This document shows, piece after piece, positions 23,210 to 34,027 of a stretch of 64,000 nucleotides of DNA. A program made the position numbers and the translations under genes. Source of the stretch: Thelephora terrestris (lineage: Eukaryota > Basidiomycota > Agaricomycetes > Thelephorales > Thelephoraceae); the NCBI GenBank assembly GCA_015956445.1, contig WIUZ02000024.1, positions 496,001 to 560,000 on the forward strand, in the 5' to 3' direction. The notes under the pieces are model-generated. The model was not told where the DNA came from. It did not search any database and worked only from the letters and a program-made list of their open reading frames with translations. Position 1 is the first letter of the stretch, and each line of letters starts with the position of its first letter.

Positions 23210-23440
23210 CCCTGCATAAAGAACCTTTGGGAATCGATCTGGCGGACGCGTGGACTCTTTTCACCTTTTCATACAAGGATTTGTATTATTATATTCGCAT
23301 GCGGTATACGATCAGCATTTTTGTGAAAGAGGAAAGGCTCCTAAGATCACGATGATAATCGTACTTGTCATTCGGGCCACCTGACGATGCACACATCCGC
23401 CACACTTGATGGATTGATTTTTCACAAACGCTTGAGTCGA
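23210..23440 (+). repeat. Direct duplication of the NTE1 3' flank, copy 1
   Basis: Begins just after the NTE1 stop. Blocks such as TTTGTATTATT, GTGAAAGAGGAAAGGCTCCTA, AGATCACGAT, GGGCCACC and CACATCCGCCACACTTGAT recur in order at 23880-24125 with small indels. No ORF of its own. Confidence 0.6.
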
Positions 23441-23446
23441 AACATT

Positions 23447-23549
23447 GCAGAAAGTACCACGCCATGTAAACGCCCTATGTTCCCTACATGCGACTTTGTT
23501 GATCTGATTCTGTCGGATGTTCCGCGCACTGACGAGCTCAGAGCTCCCA
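23447..23549 (+). repeat. Dispersed short repeat, copy B
   Basis: Partner of 12022-12127, same orientation. Shared blocks: GCAGAAAGTACCACGCC, TACATGCGA, TTGATCTGATTCTG, GGATGTTCCGCG and GAGCTCCCA. It lies between the two copies of the duplicated NTE1 3' flank. Confidence 0.5.
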
Positions 23550-23879
23550 ATGGAGGGAGGCTTACATGATAGCGTTCGATAGCTCAGCTCGGTCCGTGTC
23601 TAGAAAGACTTGGGTGCGCTCTTTGGGTACTACCAGTGAGACAGAGACGGTATCGGTGCCACCCCTTAAATCGAGCTTGCTTGGCTACCTCAAATGTCAT
23701 AGTGTAGTACATAGTCACCACGGTAGATATCCCCGCCAAATGGAGCCAAGCGCAAAGTCCTTGGTGTGGTGAAACCTATTGAGCGTGAACGTCGATTTGG
23801 ACATTTCAAGGAGCGCGGTGCACATGCGTAGAGCTCACATGCCACTGCTTTTTGTTGTGACCAATGAAATGGCGCAGTG

Positions 23880-24125
23880 GCACCCATACACAGTGAAGAA
23901 TCTTCCGGAGTTGATCTGGTGGACGTGGACCCTTAACACTTTTCATAACAGGGTTTGTATTATTGTATAAGCATGTGTGGCATGCTCATACTAATACTAT
24001 CAGCACGCTATTCTACTCCTTGAAAGAGGAAGGATTCCTACAAGATCACGATCGCGCTTATCAGCACTTGGGCCACCCGACTATGTACACATCCTCCGCC
24101 ACACTCGATTCCTCACAATCGCTCG
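23880..24125 (+). repeat. Direct duplication of the NTE1 3' flank, copy 2
   Basis: Matches 23210-23440 (see there). The segment includes the start of the possible small gene at 24083. In copy 1 the same place reads ATGCACACATCCGCC and soon loses the frame. Confidence 0.6.
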
Positions 24126-24545
24126 AGTCAAAAGTCAAGATGTCTAGTGCAACGGCAAGTTGTGGCTCAGAGGAATCATTTTACAATAGAATGCCAAGCG
24201 TCGAATTCAAACCGCCCACTCCTGATTGGGGATACCTTGCCCAGGTCAACGAGAAGTTTAAGAACGTTCTCGAGTGGGACGTAGAGCGAATTGTCGGCGA
24301 ACCCGCTCACAGGGCGATGTTTCTATGTACCCCAGGTAAACTCCCGCTCCCTGCTGTCGATCTGTGCGAACTCGCGGCTGATCCCAGGTTGTCCCATATG
24401 ACTTCCGCCTCTCAAAGTTTGTGAGTATGTTCTCCGTGTGGTTTACACTTTCTTAATCGTGAGGCCTAGGGAAAGGGACGGAGAAGCTCCACGACTACGC
24501 TCGCAGGGGAGGTTCAAAGAAGGCCGCGATAAATGCCGCTGCTGA
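24083..24545 (+). CDS. Possible small two-exon gene, unknown
   Basis: ATG at 24083 (or 24140, in frame) opens 113 codons. A GTGAGT donor at 24421 with CCTAG ending at 24469 adds a second exon, 24470-24545, giving 137 aa. The central part, FKPPTPDWGYLAQVNEKFKN then VLEWDVERIVGEPAHRAM, has a plausible coding composition. I recognise no family. The first 20 codons lie in duplicated NTE1 3' flank, so the gene may be a recent chimera. An alternative intron, GTAAAC (24336) to CCCAG (24387), would truncate the protein. Expression evidence is needed to accept it. Confidence 0.3.
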
Positions 24546-25060
24546 GGCGATTGCATTGAGTGGGCATTGCGTAGGTTTAATTCCATGATTATCTTGTTGG
24601 ACTTGTATTCAAAATCTCCGATATCAGTGAGAGTCGGACTGCGAGAACCGTGGAGACTCTTCTTGGAGGACCGCTTCAACTCATCTATGTTCCTTTCTTC
24701 TTTTATAAATACCATTTGCGTTCTGAGCTCCTAGCTTTGTATGTATCTTGGCATCGGCCTGTGTTTGTAAGAAAGTTTTTCGTGGCGGTGTGCGTCAGGC
24801 TTTAGCTTCTACACGAAGGCTGCGGTGGGACACGGTGATCGAGTGAACTGTGGGCATTGCAAGTCGATCACTCTATCTTGGTCCTACCGAAGACGTGTTT
24901 ATCCGGCTGAGATGTATCGCGGTTACAGTGCTTCCAGCCGTGCTTCGGAGGGTACGCCATCCGAACTCCCTCATTCTTCCGCAGTTCACAAAATCATACA
25001 GAGACCGAACGAGCCCTCCAAGCTTCGCCGACTTCAGCGTCAAGATCCTCAATTTCTCCG
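24546..25060. other. Intergenic, upstream of KOG1
   Basis: Nothing supported. Probably holds the KOG1 promoter and 5' UTR. Short frames cross both strands without motifs. Confidence 0.4.
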
Positions 25061-28000
25061 ATGAGGAATCCTGGTCACGACAATGACGAACATCCCAACG
25101 GGTCGATCGCGTCTCTCCCGGATCCCTCTCCGATTGTACCATACTGGTCTGCGAAGAGGCATCTCACGTGTGGAAACCCTGTTCCCTCCCCTCCATGGGC
25201 AGCTAAGACCCCTGCCTGGCGTGCCGCTCCGGGAAAACTCAAAACTTCATACGCCGCTCTCGTCCTATGTCTCAACATCGACGTCGATCCCCCAGACATC
25301 GTCAAGACAAATCCATGCGCAGTCCTCGAGTGTTGGGTGGATCCTCACACCATGCCGTCTCACAAAGCCCTCGAAGTCATCGGCCAAAACCTCCAGCACC
25401 AGTTTGAAGGTCTCAGTCCGAAGATTACGTACAAGCCGATCCTAGATCCGTCCTACGATGACCTGCGCCGGTTTTGCATGACTCTTCGCAAGCAAGCCAA
25501 GGACGACACCGTACTATTTCATTATAATGGACACGGTGTTCCGAAACCTACACCCAGCGGCGAACTTTGGTGTTTCAACAAGAATTACACGCAATATATC
25601 CCCGTCTCCATAGCCGAGGTTCAAAACTGGCTCGGATCCCCTTGCGTTTATATTTGGGATTGTTCTGCTGCTGGTAACCTTCTCCAAAGCTTCGTAAATT
25701 TCGCGGAGCGTCGGGATACGGAGATCAATCTGATGCACGGAGGATATCCTGAAGGAATGCAGCCCTTCATGGAATCCATCCAACTCGCTGCCTGCGCCGC
25801 GAACGAGCATCTGCCTTCGTCTCCGGAACTCCCAGCTGATATATTCACCTCGTGTCTCACGTCCCCCATCGACATCGCCCTCAGGTTCTTCATCATGAAT
25901 CACCAGCTGCCCAATGATATTACCGCCGACATGGTTATGCAGGTTCCAGGAGACCTCAAGGACCGTCGTACCCCGCTCGGCGAATTGAACTGGATCTTCA
26001 CCGCTATCACGGACACCATTGCTTGGACCACGTTCTCACGCGAGCTTTTTACCCGCCTCTACCGCTCCGATCTGCTCATCGCCTCTCTCTTCCGAAACTT
26101 CCTCCTCGCGGAACGCATAATGAAAAACTATCACTGCACGCCGCACACATATCCTTCACTTCCCCCCACCAACACGCATCCCTTGTGGGCCTCTTGGGAT
26201 CTGGCCGTTGACGCTTGTCTGCGTCAGATCCCAGATATCCTGAAGAACACAGAAACAACACCCGTCTCAGGAACCCTTGCAAACCGAGCTCGCAGACAAG
26301 CTCAAATCGCCCGCCAGGAGAAAGGCACTCCTCCACTCCCCGCCCCCGGCCCTGGTCCAGAGAAGCCATACGCTTACGTCTTCAGCCGCTTCTTTGCGGA
26401 TCAGCTGACCGCGTTTGAGGTGTGGATATCGAGAGGAGGTTCCGCCTTGACAAAACCCGGACCACTTTCCTTACCGATCCAAACGAACGGAGACCAGGCC
26501 TTCGACTCTCCCGGGAACGGCGATATCAGTGAATTGGATAAGCACAACGGCCACCACCTAGTCCCTCGCAAACCTCCGGATCAACTGCCGATTGTTTTGC
26601 AAGTTCTCCTTTCCCAGCCACATCGTCTCAGGGCATTAATCCTGCTCTCGCAGTTCGTCGACCTGGGCCCATGGGCAGTTCACCTAGCATTGGCGATAGG
26701 GATTTTCCCCTACATTTCTAAGCTTCTCCAAGCAGCAGGCGGAGATCTCAGGCCTGTACTGATCTTTATCTGGGCTAGAATCCTCGCGGTGGACTCCTCG
26801 TGTCAAGTGGACTTGTATACGAACCAAGGATACAAATACTTCGCGAATGTTCTTGCCACGCAGGAAGACCGGAAAGCCACGATGATTCCAAATGGATCGG
26901 AGCATAAAGCTATGTGCGCCTTCATCCTCTCCGCTATCGCCCGGGATTTCCCTCACGGTCAAGACGCGTGTTGGAGAGAACGGGTGTTTGACTCGTGCTA
27001 CGATCGATTGGACGAACCGGATTTCCTGCTAAGGCAATGGAGTTCACTGTGTATTGGGCAGATGTGGGATGGTAACGACGAGATCAGGGTCTACGGGGTG
27101 GACAAGGGGACCCAGGACAAATTGATCGGACTCTTGTCGGACGAAAGTCCGGAGGTGAGAGCTGCTGCGCTCTTCTCGTTGGGTACATTCATGGGGGCGT
27201 CTGGATCTGCGGATAAAAGCAAGATGGGAGGAGGAGGAAGTGGAACGATGTTTCACCTTGAAGAGAGGACACATTTCAGGATGGAGGTGGCTGTTGCGAC
27301 GGGTGCGACGTTGGCGATCAAGGAGGATGCGAGCCCGCTTGTCAGGAAGGAACTCCTCGTCGTCATCAGCTGCCTTGTCAAGGAATGGAGGGGTTACTTT
27401 GTCGTTTGCGCTTGGATCTATTGGGAGGAAGACCGAAAGAGGAAGCTGGAAGGATTGAACCTGTTCAATTCCGATGACGACATCACCGCTCAGGCGGCGA
27501 ACGAGTGGTTGGACACCTTTATAGACGACGACAAGGAGAATTCCAGAGAGGAGAATCGAGTGGTGTTGTCTTCGTTCTTCACAATTTTCTCTGTCCTGTT
27601 GGAACTTTCGGTTGACCCGTACCAGGAGGTGGCAACAAATGCACAGACGATTGTGGATTACATTGTCGCTCTCCTTCTCGAATCACCATTCGCGAGGCTG
27701 GAAGGCTCGCAGTTTTTGAGCCAGTTGGACTCTCCCACCGCATCCAGGAACAGTCAACATCGATCCCGGATGCCTTCCCTCCAATCTTCCCCCGCTCTTA
27801 CTCAATCCTCCTTTTCGACCTCCTCGCGACCTCTGCTTACCAGAAGCGATACCATGACCAATACAATCTCCTCTGGGGTAACAAACACCCTAAAACGCAC
27901 TTCCTCATTCGCGAACGCTTTAAAGAATCTCGCTTTCTCACATTATGACGATGGCAGGGTCTCACCGAACCACGCGTTGTCTAACAAACCAGATGCACCC

Positions 28001-30037
28001 GACTATTCTCGTCCACCATCTCCGAACCTCAATTTTGCACAATATACCTCACCGTATTCTCGTCCTACGACACCGGTAGGCAGGTCTTGGGATACCCCCC
28101 AGTCCCAGGGGAAACAACCGAAGGGGTCTGCGGACGAAAGGAAGCAGTCCATCGATTTCCAGCCCTCGGACGTGATGGAAGCCTTGATGGCGGAGGATAT
28201 GGAAAGGTTGAAAGCGAGACGACGTGCCGGAGCCGCTTCGAGGCGTGGTCACCAAAGTTCTAGGCACCATAATTCAAGTCACCATCAACATAATGGCGGA
28301 GATGCGTTAGGCAGTCCGTCAGGGAGCACATTCTCGACCGATTCGAACGCCAGCGTGATCCTTGGGCTGGGGACGGGAGCGAGTATCCGGGATGTATTGC
28401 CGTTGAAGAGTAGGTGTTACGACTGGTGTTTGGAGTACTTCAAAGAACCACAGATGAGGGTACGAGTTTTCTCCATCCTCTTAGATGTCAAGGAGGCTGG
28501 TATTGATCCCCGGGAGTCCAGCAAGCGGAGAACGATGAACCTGGGAGTATACAATATAACTATCAAGTGTGGAGACAACAGAGGAACGAGAGAGTGCTTG
28601 CTGAGACGAGGTCACAGGCAGAACACGCTGGTCGGTTTCATTTCTTACGATTCGGTGCACATTGTGATGACATGCTTTTTGTTCCAGACCTATATCCGTG
28701 GGATCGCACAGTTGCCACATTCCAGACTTTCGGACATCCCCTATCCATGGCCTTCCATGCCTACGATCCTCATTTGGTCGTGGCGAACGAATCGGACGCA
28801 ATTAGGTGCGTTCCTCCCCGTTGGTATATGATGCAACTGAACGAAAGCTCCCAGTGTGTGGGACTGGACCCGCAAGAAGAGGCTAAACCTTTTCTACAAT
28901 GGCAATCCCCGGGGGACGAGTATCACATCCCTGCATATCATCAACCAGGAAGTTGGAGCCATGATCGTCTCCGCATCCGGTGAGCATTATAACTACCATC
29001 TGCGAGAGCTGTGCTTAAACCCTACAGCCGAAGGAATTGTCCGTTTGTACCGCAACTACGACCCCGACCTCGGGAACGGCCCCGTACAGATGGTCAGCTC
29101 GTTCAGAGCGTTGAACGATGTTATTATAATGAAACGCGGTACCGGGAGTGGGGTAGTGACAGATTGGAAACAACAGGGTGGGACGCTTCTCGTCAGTGGG
29201 GACTCCAGGTTCATTCGAGTGTGGGATGCCCACACGGAGAACCAGATCTTAGTACGCTTCTTCGAGTTCAATCCTCTGCACAGCACTGATTTTGGTTTAG
29301 GACTTGGATACCAACTCCGATAGCCCAGTAACCGCAATCGCATCAGACCAGGGATCTTCGACAAAGTTCGTGGCCAGTTTCGCAGACGGCACGGTGAAGG
29401 TATTCGATCGACGGTTAGATGAGGAGGATGCCATTGTTCGCTCCTATGGGGAACACCGGTCGTGGGTGCAGAACGTTAGGTGGCACCCTCACCTTGGTGA
29501 TCAATTCTTTTCAGGGAGGTGGGTCATCCAGCATTCGTACCAAGGTACGCGCCTGATCTTTCTGCGTTTAAGCCTCGATGGAGAGGTAATGCTATGGGAC
29601 CTGCGAGCCGGAGATCATGCGATAAAATCATGGGGTCTCGATAACGGACTCTCAGCTTTTGATGTGCACGAACAAGCGCGGGTATTCGTTTCGTAAGCCG
29701 TTTCAAAGCCTAGTGGCGGTGAGATGACTTACCTTTTCGCATAGGACATCAGCCGTGTCACCTTCAAGCTGGAAGGCGCAGCGGGCTGTCGTGCATTCGT
29801 TCAACAGACCTGGTGAATTATCTAGGATGACCATCTCTACAGGGGTAACGTCACCGCCAAGGGATTATCCTTCCCCATCTATCCCCCGCCACGGATCCTT
29901 GGTTTTCCACCCGACAGAGATGCTATACGGCGTGGGAGGTCCTGATGGCACCGGTGAGTTGGAACCATGTCGATTTCTTCTCCATCAACTTAATGGGTCC
30001 ATTGTCAGTGCGTATCGTCGGATGCAAACTCCCCTGA
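25061..30037 (+). CDS. KOG1: TORC1 subunit KOG1/raptor
   Basis: Nine exons (25061-28459, 28522-28630, 28688-28805, 28855-28979, 29028-29251, 29301-29518, 29573-29692, 29745-29953, 30009-30037) give 1516 aa. Raptor/Kog1/Mip1 is the substrate-recruiting scaffold of TORC1 at the vacuole and couples nutrients to growth. The raptor N-terminal conserved domain, a caspase-like fold, is plain: LFHYNGHGVPKPT with His near 158 and YIWDCSAAGNLLQSF with Cys near 201. HEAT-like helices follow (SPEVRAAALFSLGTFMG). A Ser-rich linker precedes C-terminal WD40 repeats (SVWDWTRKKR, IRVWDAHTE, VKVFDRRLDEED, VMLWDLRAG). It ends VRIVGCKLP. One 3.4-kb first exon followed by eight small WD40 exons is notable. The ATG is the first in the long frame; an upstream coding exon is not excluded. 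Confidence 0.96.
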
Positions 30038-30577
30038 GGCCAATACCTCAGCGCTACCCTTACAGCCATGTCTTTTCGTCTCTTCTTTATGCACTGCTCC
30101 ACTCTAGCTCATTTTACCACCTTTCCGTTGTAGTTACTATTTCACCCTTTGTTCTCGTATACCCTCTCCTTGATGCCTCCTGCTGTTTGTTACTTACGAG
30201 GTTTACATCAGGCTGCGGTCTCACATCGTAATCCATAGAAGCATGCGTTTAGTGTATGTCAGAGTTTTTCGGGTGCGCCCATGCCGCACAGAATTGAGCG
30301 TTGAAACGTTGGGACCCGGTAGTCCCAATCTGGGACCTTGCTGAGCCCAAAGGACTGGAAGGAGTTGCCGTTGGTCACTTGCCCCGTAAAAAAGCGAGGC
30401 TGAGGCAAGCTGAGAATGGTCTCGATACCAACAGCAGCCGTCCGTTGATCTTCATCAAATTGTTGTAAAGCACTGGAGCCGAAGCAAGCGTGGGAAATAG
30501 CTGTATAGTCATTACACCGATCAACAATCACATCGCCAACAACCCGCGACCACCGTCAACGACGCCAAAGACTGACG
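30038..30577. other. Spacer between KOG1 and the eL28 gene
   Basis: KOG1 3' UTR and eL28 promoter. A 90-codon frame on the minus strand (30259-30531) has fair codon composition (FFTGQVTNGNSFQSFGLSKV) but no family, promoter or splice partner I can defend, so I leave it uncalled. Confidence 0.4.
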
Positions 30578-31502
30578 ATGTCCAGAGATCTAGAGTGGCT
30601 GCTCATTCGCGTACGCTGTCTCACGGGTCTCTGAAAGAATCATCCTCATAGTTTTCTAGAAATACAACTCCAACGTTGTGAAGCGACTCCCTGCGGGTCC
30701 CCTCTTCTCTAAGGAGGCTGTATGCAACCCCATCCTCCGCATGCTATGCGTACTCGGCTGTCGCTCATAGTTTTTCACAGGGCAATTTGCTTAACATCCA
30801 CTCACACAAATACTCCGGCCTGGCTAACTCCAAGGTACCCCATCTTCCAAATACTTCGATTACCATTGGTCACTCACGATGGTGACGTTCGCAGACCATC
30901 ACCATTCAGGAGGACAAGGGTGTCATCCAGATCGTCACCAGAAAACCAAAAGCCTTGCCGCACGCTGTCAGCTCTGGCGTCGCTAAGTCGTCGCTCCGTA
31001 ACCGGACAGGCCCAAGGCGGGCTCTCGGAGCTACCTCGAAACAATTCAAATCGGGATACAGACCAGACCTTCGTCGGGTGAGCTTTAGGTTCACTGTCAT
31101 CTTCCTCTCTTCCATTTCATCGCTCGTGCCTGCGGATTCGCAGCATTGAGACGAACGCACCCTCTAGAGCCCGCTGGAATTCATCTTATTTTGAAAGTTG
31201 GGTGTGGACATGTGTGCCAGATCAAACCAATCCCGCCAGGAGCCGATCAAACTCCTGCTGGGGCACCTCGTCATGTCGCTATCAGATATCGTATGATGCG
31301 ACTCTTTCTGACTCTTTGACGATAACATCTTTCCTATTTTTACCTCGTCACTTCCCGTACGAGCCTCGCACTAACGCTATTGCGACTTCCGTAGGCTGCC
31401 CTTGCCCGTACCTCCGCTTTACTGTCTTCACAAAAGGAGAAGAAGCCAAGGCCAGTGAAGAAACCACGGGGGAAGAAGGCCGTTGCTGTTGATTCCACCT
31501 AG
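30578..31502 (+). CDS. RPL28: 60S ribosomal protein eL28
   Basis: Five exons (30578-30610, 30660-30719, 30781-30834, 30895-31077, 31395-31502) give 145 aa, the usual eL28 length. The sequence begins MSRDLEWLLIRKYNSNVVKR, contains NIHSHKYSGLANSKTI and PHAVSSGVAKSSLRNRTG, and ends in a Lys-rich tail (KKPRPVKKPRGKKAVAVDST). This matches the eukaryotic L28e family (animal RPL28). It is a structural protein of the large subunit and is absent from Saccharomyces cerevisiae but kept in most filamentous fungi. Introns 1-3 are 49-61 nt, but intron 4 is 317 nt, far longer than any other in this window, and carries a stable hairpin (see that entry). Confidence 0.95.
31214..31266 (+). ncRNA. Candidate structured RNA (H/ACA-like hairpin) in eL28 intron 4
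   Basis: Inside the 317-nt intron, GTGCC (31214-31218) can pair with GGCAC (31262-31266). CAGGAG (31237-31242) pairs perfectly with CTCCTG (31252-31257) around a 9-nt loop, leaving an internal loop between the two stems. Ribosomal protein introns commonly host snoRNAs, and H/ACA guides have this stem, pocket, stem shape. I cannot assign clear H and ACA boxes or a target, so the call is tentative. Confidence 0.25.
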
Positions 31503-31674
31503 CTCACTGTTGTGACTTGTATGATATGCATTCATATGTTCTGGCATGAAAATAGCTCATACGACATTGATGACAAGTGTCGCACTCATATATAGTTAAC
31601 TAAGCGGTGGCTCCCTTGGGGTGTGAGGCTATGAGAACTGTGTCGATTGGGTTCGCCATCAACTGTGGCGAGCT

Positions 31675-33397
31675 CTACGTACGGGTGGAGGGGATTAATG
31701 GTCGCCAATACGGCTGAGCCAACCAGTGAGGCAGGATTTTGGTGCCAAATGTGGGGTCCACTGTAACCAGTCCTTCCACCGGCACCCCTTCTGCTTCCCT
31801 CATGTCTCTCTGCAGTATGACGTTAGCGATAATCCATAGCTAAGACATCTTCAACCACGTACATCCATACGTTTCTTCATTTCCTCCACAACCTCCAGGT
31901 ACTCGTCTACAGGATCATCACCCTTGATTCTGCCAAGCCTATCTCTTAGATCAAGCTCACGAGCCAATCCAGGCCGCATCAGCTTGAACATGTGTCCTTT
32001 GATCGCGCTCGGTAAAGTTTTGGTTTTGAGCTCCTTGACGATTTGCAGATACTCGAGAGCAAGGTCAGCGTGGGGAAGGTGAAGTCCAGAATCATAAGCG
32101 GCAAGTCCTGGTCGGTTTGGAGCGAAAAGGGTAGGGTTATAAAGGTTCCCTTCAGCAGACATGACAGCGTCTGCGCCTGTGGCCTTGAGGCAGCGATCTA
32201 TGTCCGAGTGGTAGAGAATATTCCCATTGGCAAAGACAGGTACGGAGACAGCGTCCTTCACCGCTCTGATCTTATCCCAATCCGCGAGTCCCTGTGACCG
32301 CAGTTAGACCCGACGGCAGGTGAGGCACGAACCATACTCACCGTGTTGTGCCCCCGCTGTTCCCTCAAGCGACCATGACAGGTGAGGATTTGTGCCCCAG
32401 CTCGTTCGAGCATCTTTGCGTACTCAACTGTCTTCTCAACCGTCGGAAACACCCTGAATTTTGCTGTAACGGGGATGGTCAGGTTCTTGTGCAGCGTATT
32501 GACTATAATTTACGAGAAGCGGAAGGACAGGAATGAGATTAGAGATGATTCCGTGCGCGGAAGACAACCAAACTCGCTGATATCGTAAATCAAATCCCAG
32601 TCGTCCTGAAGAAACGCTCCGTATTTCCCCCTTTTGGCGATATCCTGGGGACATCCCAGGTTGATGTCAACGGCATCACAGTACGGCTCGAGAACCTTTG
32701 CAGAAGTAAGGATCTGTTGGGGATCGTTCCCGCAAAACTGGACGATCAAGGGTCTGTCCTCTTTGCTACCTTCCTCTCCGTTCAGAATTGAGAAGTTTAT
32801 TTCTTGGAAGGTCTTCTTTGTACCGGACGCGAACATCTGGAACGTTTAGGAGCAGATAGAGGCGGGTGAGCGACTGCGAGAGGAGGGAGGGATGTGGTGA
32901 ATATGCCTGACTTTGGCGTTTATCATTGGTGTGTATGCGAGCTAGATAGGAGCAGACGGGCTGAAGTTCGTGAACCCACAATCCAACTTGAGGTGGACCA
33001 AGAAACGGGAACGTACATCTGCTCCATACCTCCGGGACAGCTTCCTCCATGCCTGACCAGATGCGAGGCGATGCCGAGAGATTGACAAAGGTCCATGGAG
33101 AAACGCGCGACGAGGGAGGTCACTAATGGCCGGATGAGGGCGGAGAGAAAGGGAACTCACCAATTCGCTCTGGTCGACCATGGGTGCAACTACATATTTC
33201 GGGCTCCCCAAGACCGTCCGGTAAAATTCGTAGCTTTCTAGTTTCCGATTTGCGCTGGGCATGTTTAAATATCGTACAGCATCGAGCCGGAAATTGCGGC
33301 AGAGAGCGAGGGTCCGAATGGTGGGCGAATGTCCAAGTCCAAGAACGACAGAACTGTGTTCGACGCCGCTGGAAAATTCTTCCTCACGATCGCTCAT
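31675..33397 (-). CDS. DUS1: tRNA-dihydrouridine(16/17) synthase DUS1
   Basis: Seven exons (33397-33161, 33052-33017, 32941-32912, 32836-32578, 32502-32342, 32291-31863, 31809-31675) give 428 aa. DUS1 is an FMN enzyme that reduces U16/U17 of tRNAs with NADPH. Diagnostic segments are [50 protein letters not shown] (catalytic Cys in LGCPQ), [24 protein letters not shown] and [10 protein letters not shown]. Exons 2 and 3 are only 36 and 30 nt. The intron after exon 4 begins GC (A|GCGAGT) and ends ATTATAG, a GC-AG intron required by the frame. The C-terminal extension after EEMKKRMD is short. The gene is convergent with eL28, 172 bp apart. Confidence 0.95.
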
Positions 33398-34027
33398 CCT
33401 GACTCGGTCTTAACGGATTTCACGTAACGAATATTATGAGAGTTTATGCTATATACATACAAAGTATTGAGAGTAAACTACACGAGCACGAGGTGGCCAA
33501 AATAAGTCGGGGAAGCTCAGAAGAGGCACTGAAGGTCGGCCAAGAAACAAAAACAGGTGGTCGGTACATTAGAAGCTTGTTCGCAAGAGAAACGCATTCG
33601 GAGACCGAGTATGGGATCTTGTTCAATTCCAATATCGGCAGGAGATTCGTCACAAGAAGAGCCACGGTTTCCAGAACATCCATGAAGAGACACTAGAAAC
33701 AGAACGGGGACCAAGAAGGTTGGAGAAGCTTGAGAAAGACCAGAGGCAGACTGAGAATCGGGCTCCAGCACAGGAGGTCTGATCCAGGGAGATCACCCTT
33801 GAACGATGGGGTCGAAGTGAACAAGCGGGGCAAGCGGCGGTTTGCGAAAGGTGTTGCAGGGAGAGCGAACTGAGAAATGATTTGATGAATACCTGTTTTG
33901 AGGACTAGAGACCAGGCCAAGACCTTAGAGGCGAGATGAGGAGCTCGCGTAGGGGTGAGAGGATCGGCAGGAACGATTTCCAGGGCTCCCGTAGGTGGTG
34001 GAACCTGATGCTTCCAAACTGACATTG
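33398..34027. other. Spacer between DUS1 and the membrane-protein gene
   Basis: DUS1 upstream region plus the 3' flank of the next gene. A 110-codon minus-strand frame starts two bases after the stop of that gene (34025-33693). Without motif or splice support I treat it as 3' UTR. Confidence 0.4.

Noticed and set aside
28460-28831. Extension of the long KOG1 frame to 28831
   Set aside because: Beyond 28459 the frame leaves raptor similarity. Splicing 28459 to 28522 restores QYNYQVWRQQRNER and the WD40 repeats.
30259-30531. 90-codon minus-strand frame between KOG1 and eL28
   Set aside because: Reasonable composition but no family, splice extension or neighbour support, and it overlaps the expected eL28 promoter.
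31250-31330. Possible C/D box snoRNA in eL28 intron 4 (ATGATGC followed by CTGA)
   Set aside because: The C and D boxes lie only about 10 nt apart and no terminal stem was seen. The H/ACA-like hairpin is a better, though weak, candidate.
33693-34025. 110-codon frame starting two bases after the membrane-protein stop
   Set aside because: No motif or splice partner. More likely 3' UTR, and readthrough is not indicated.
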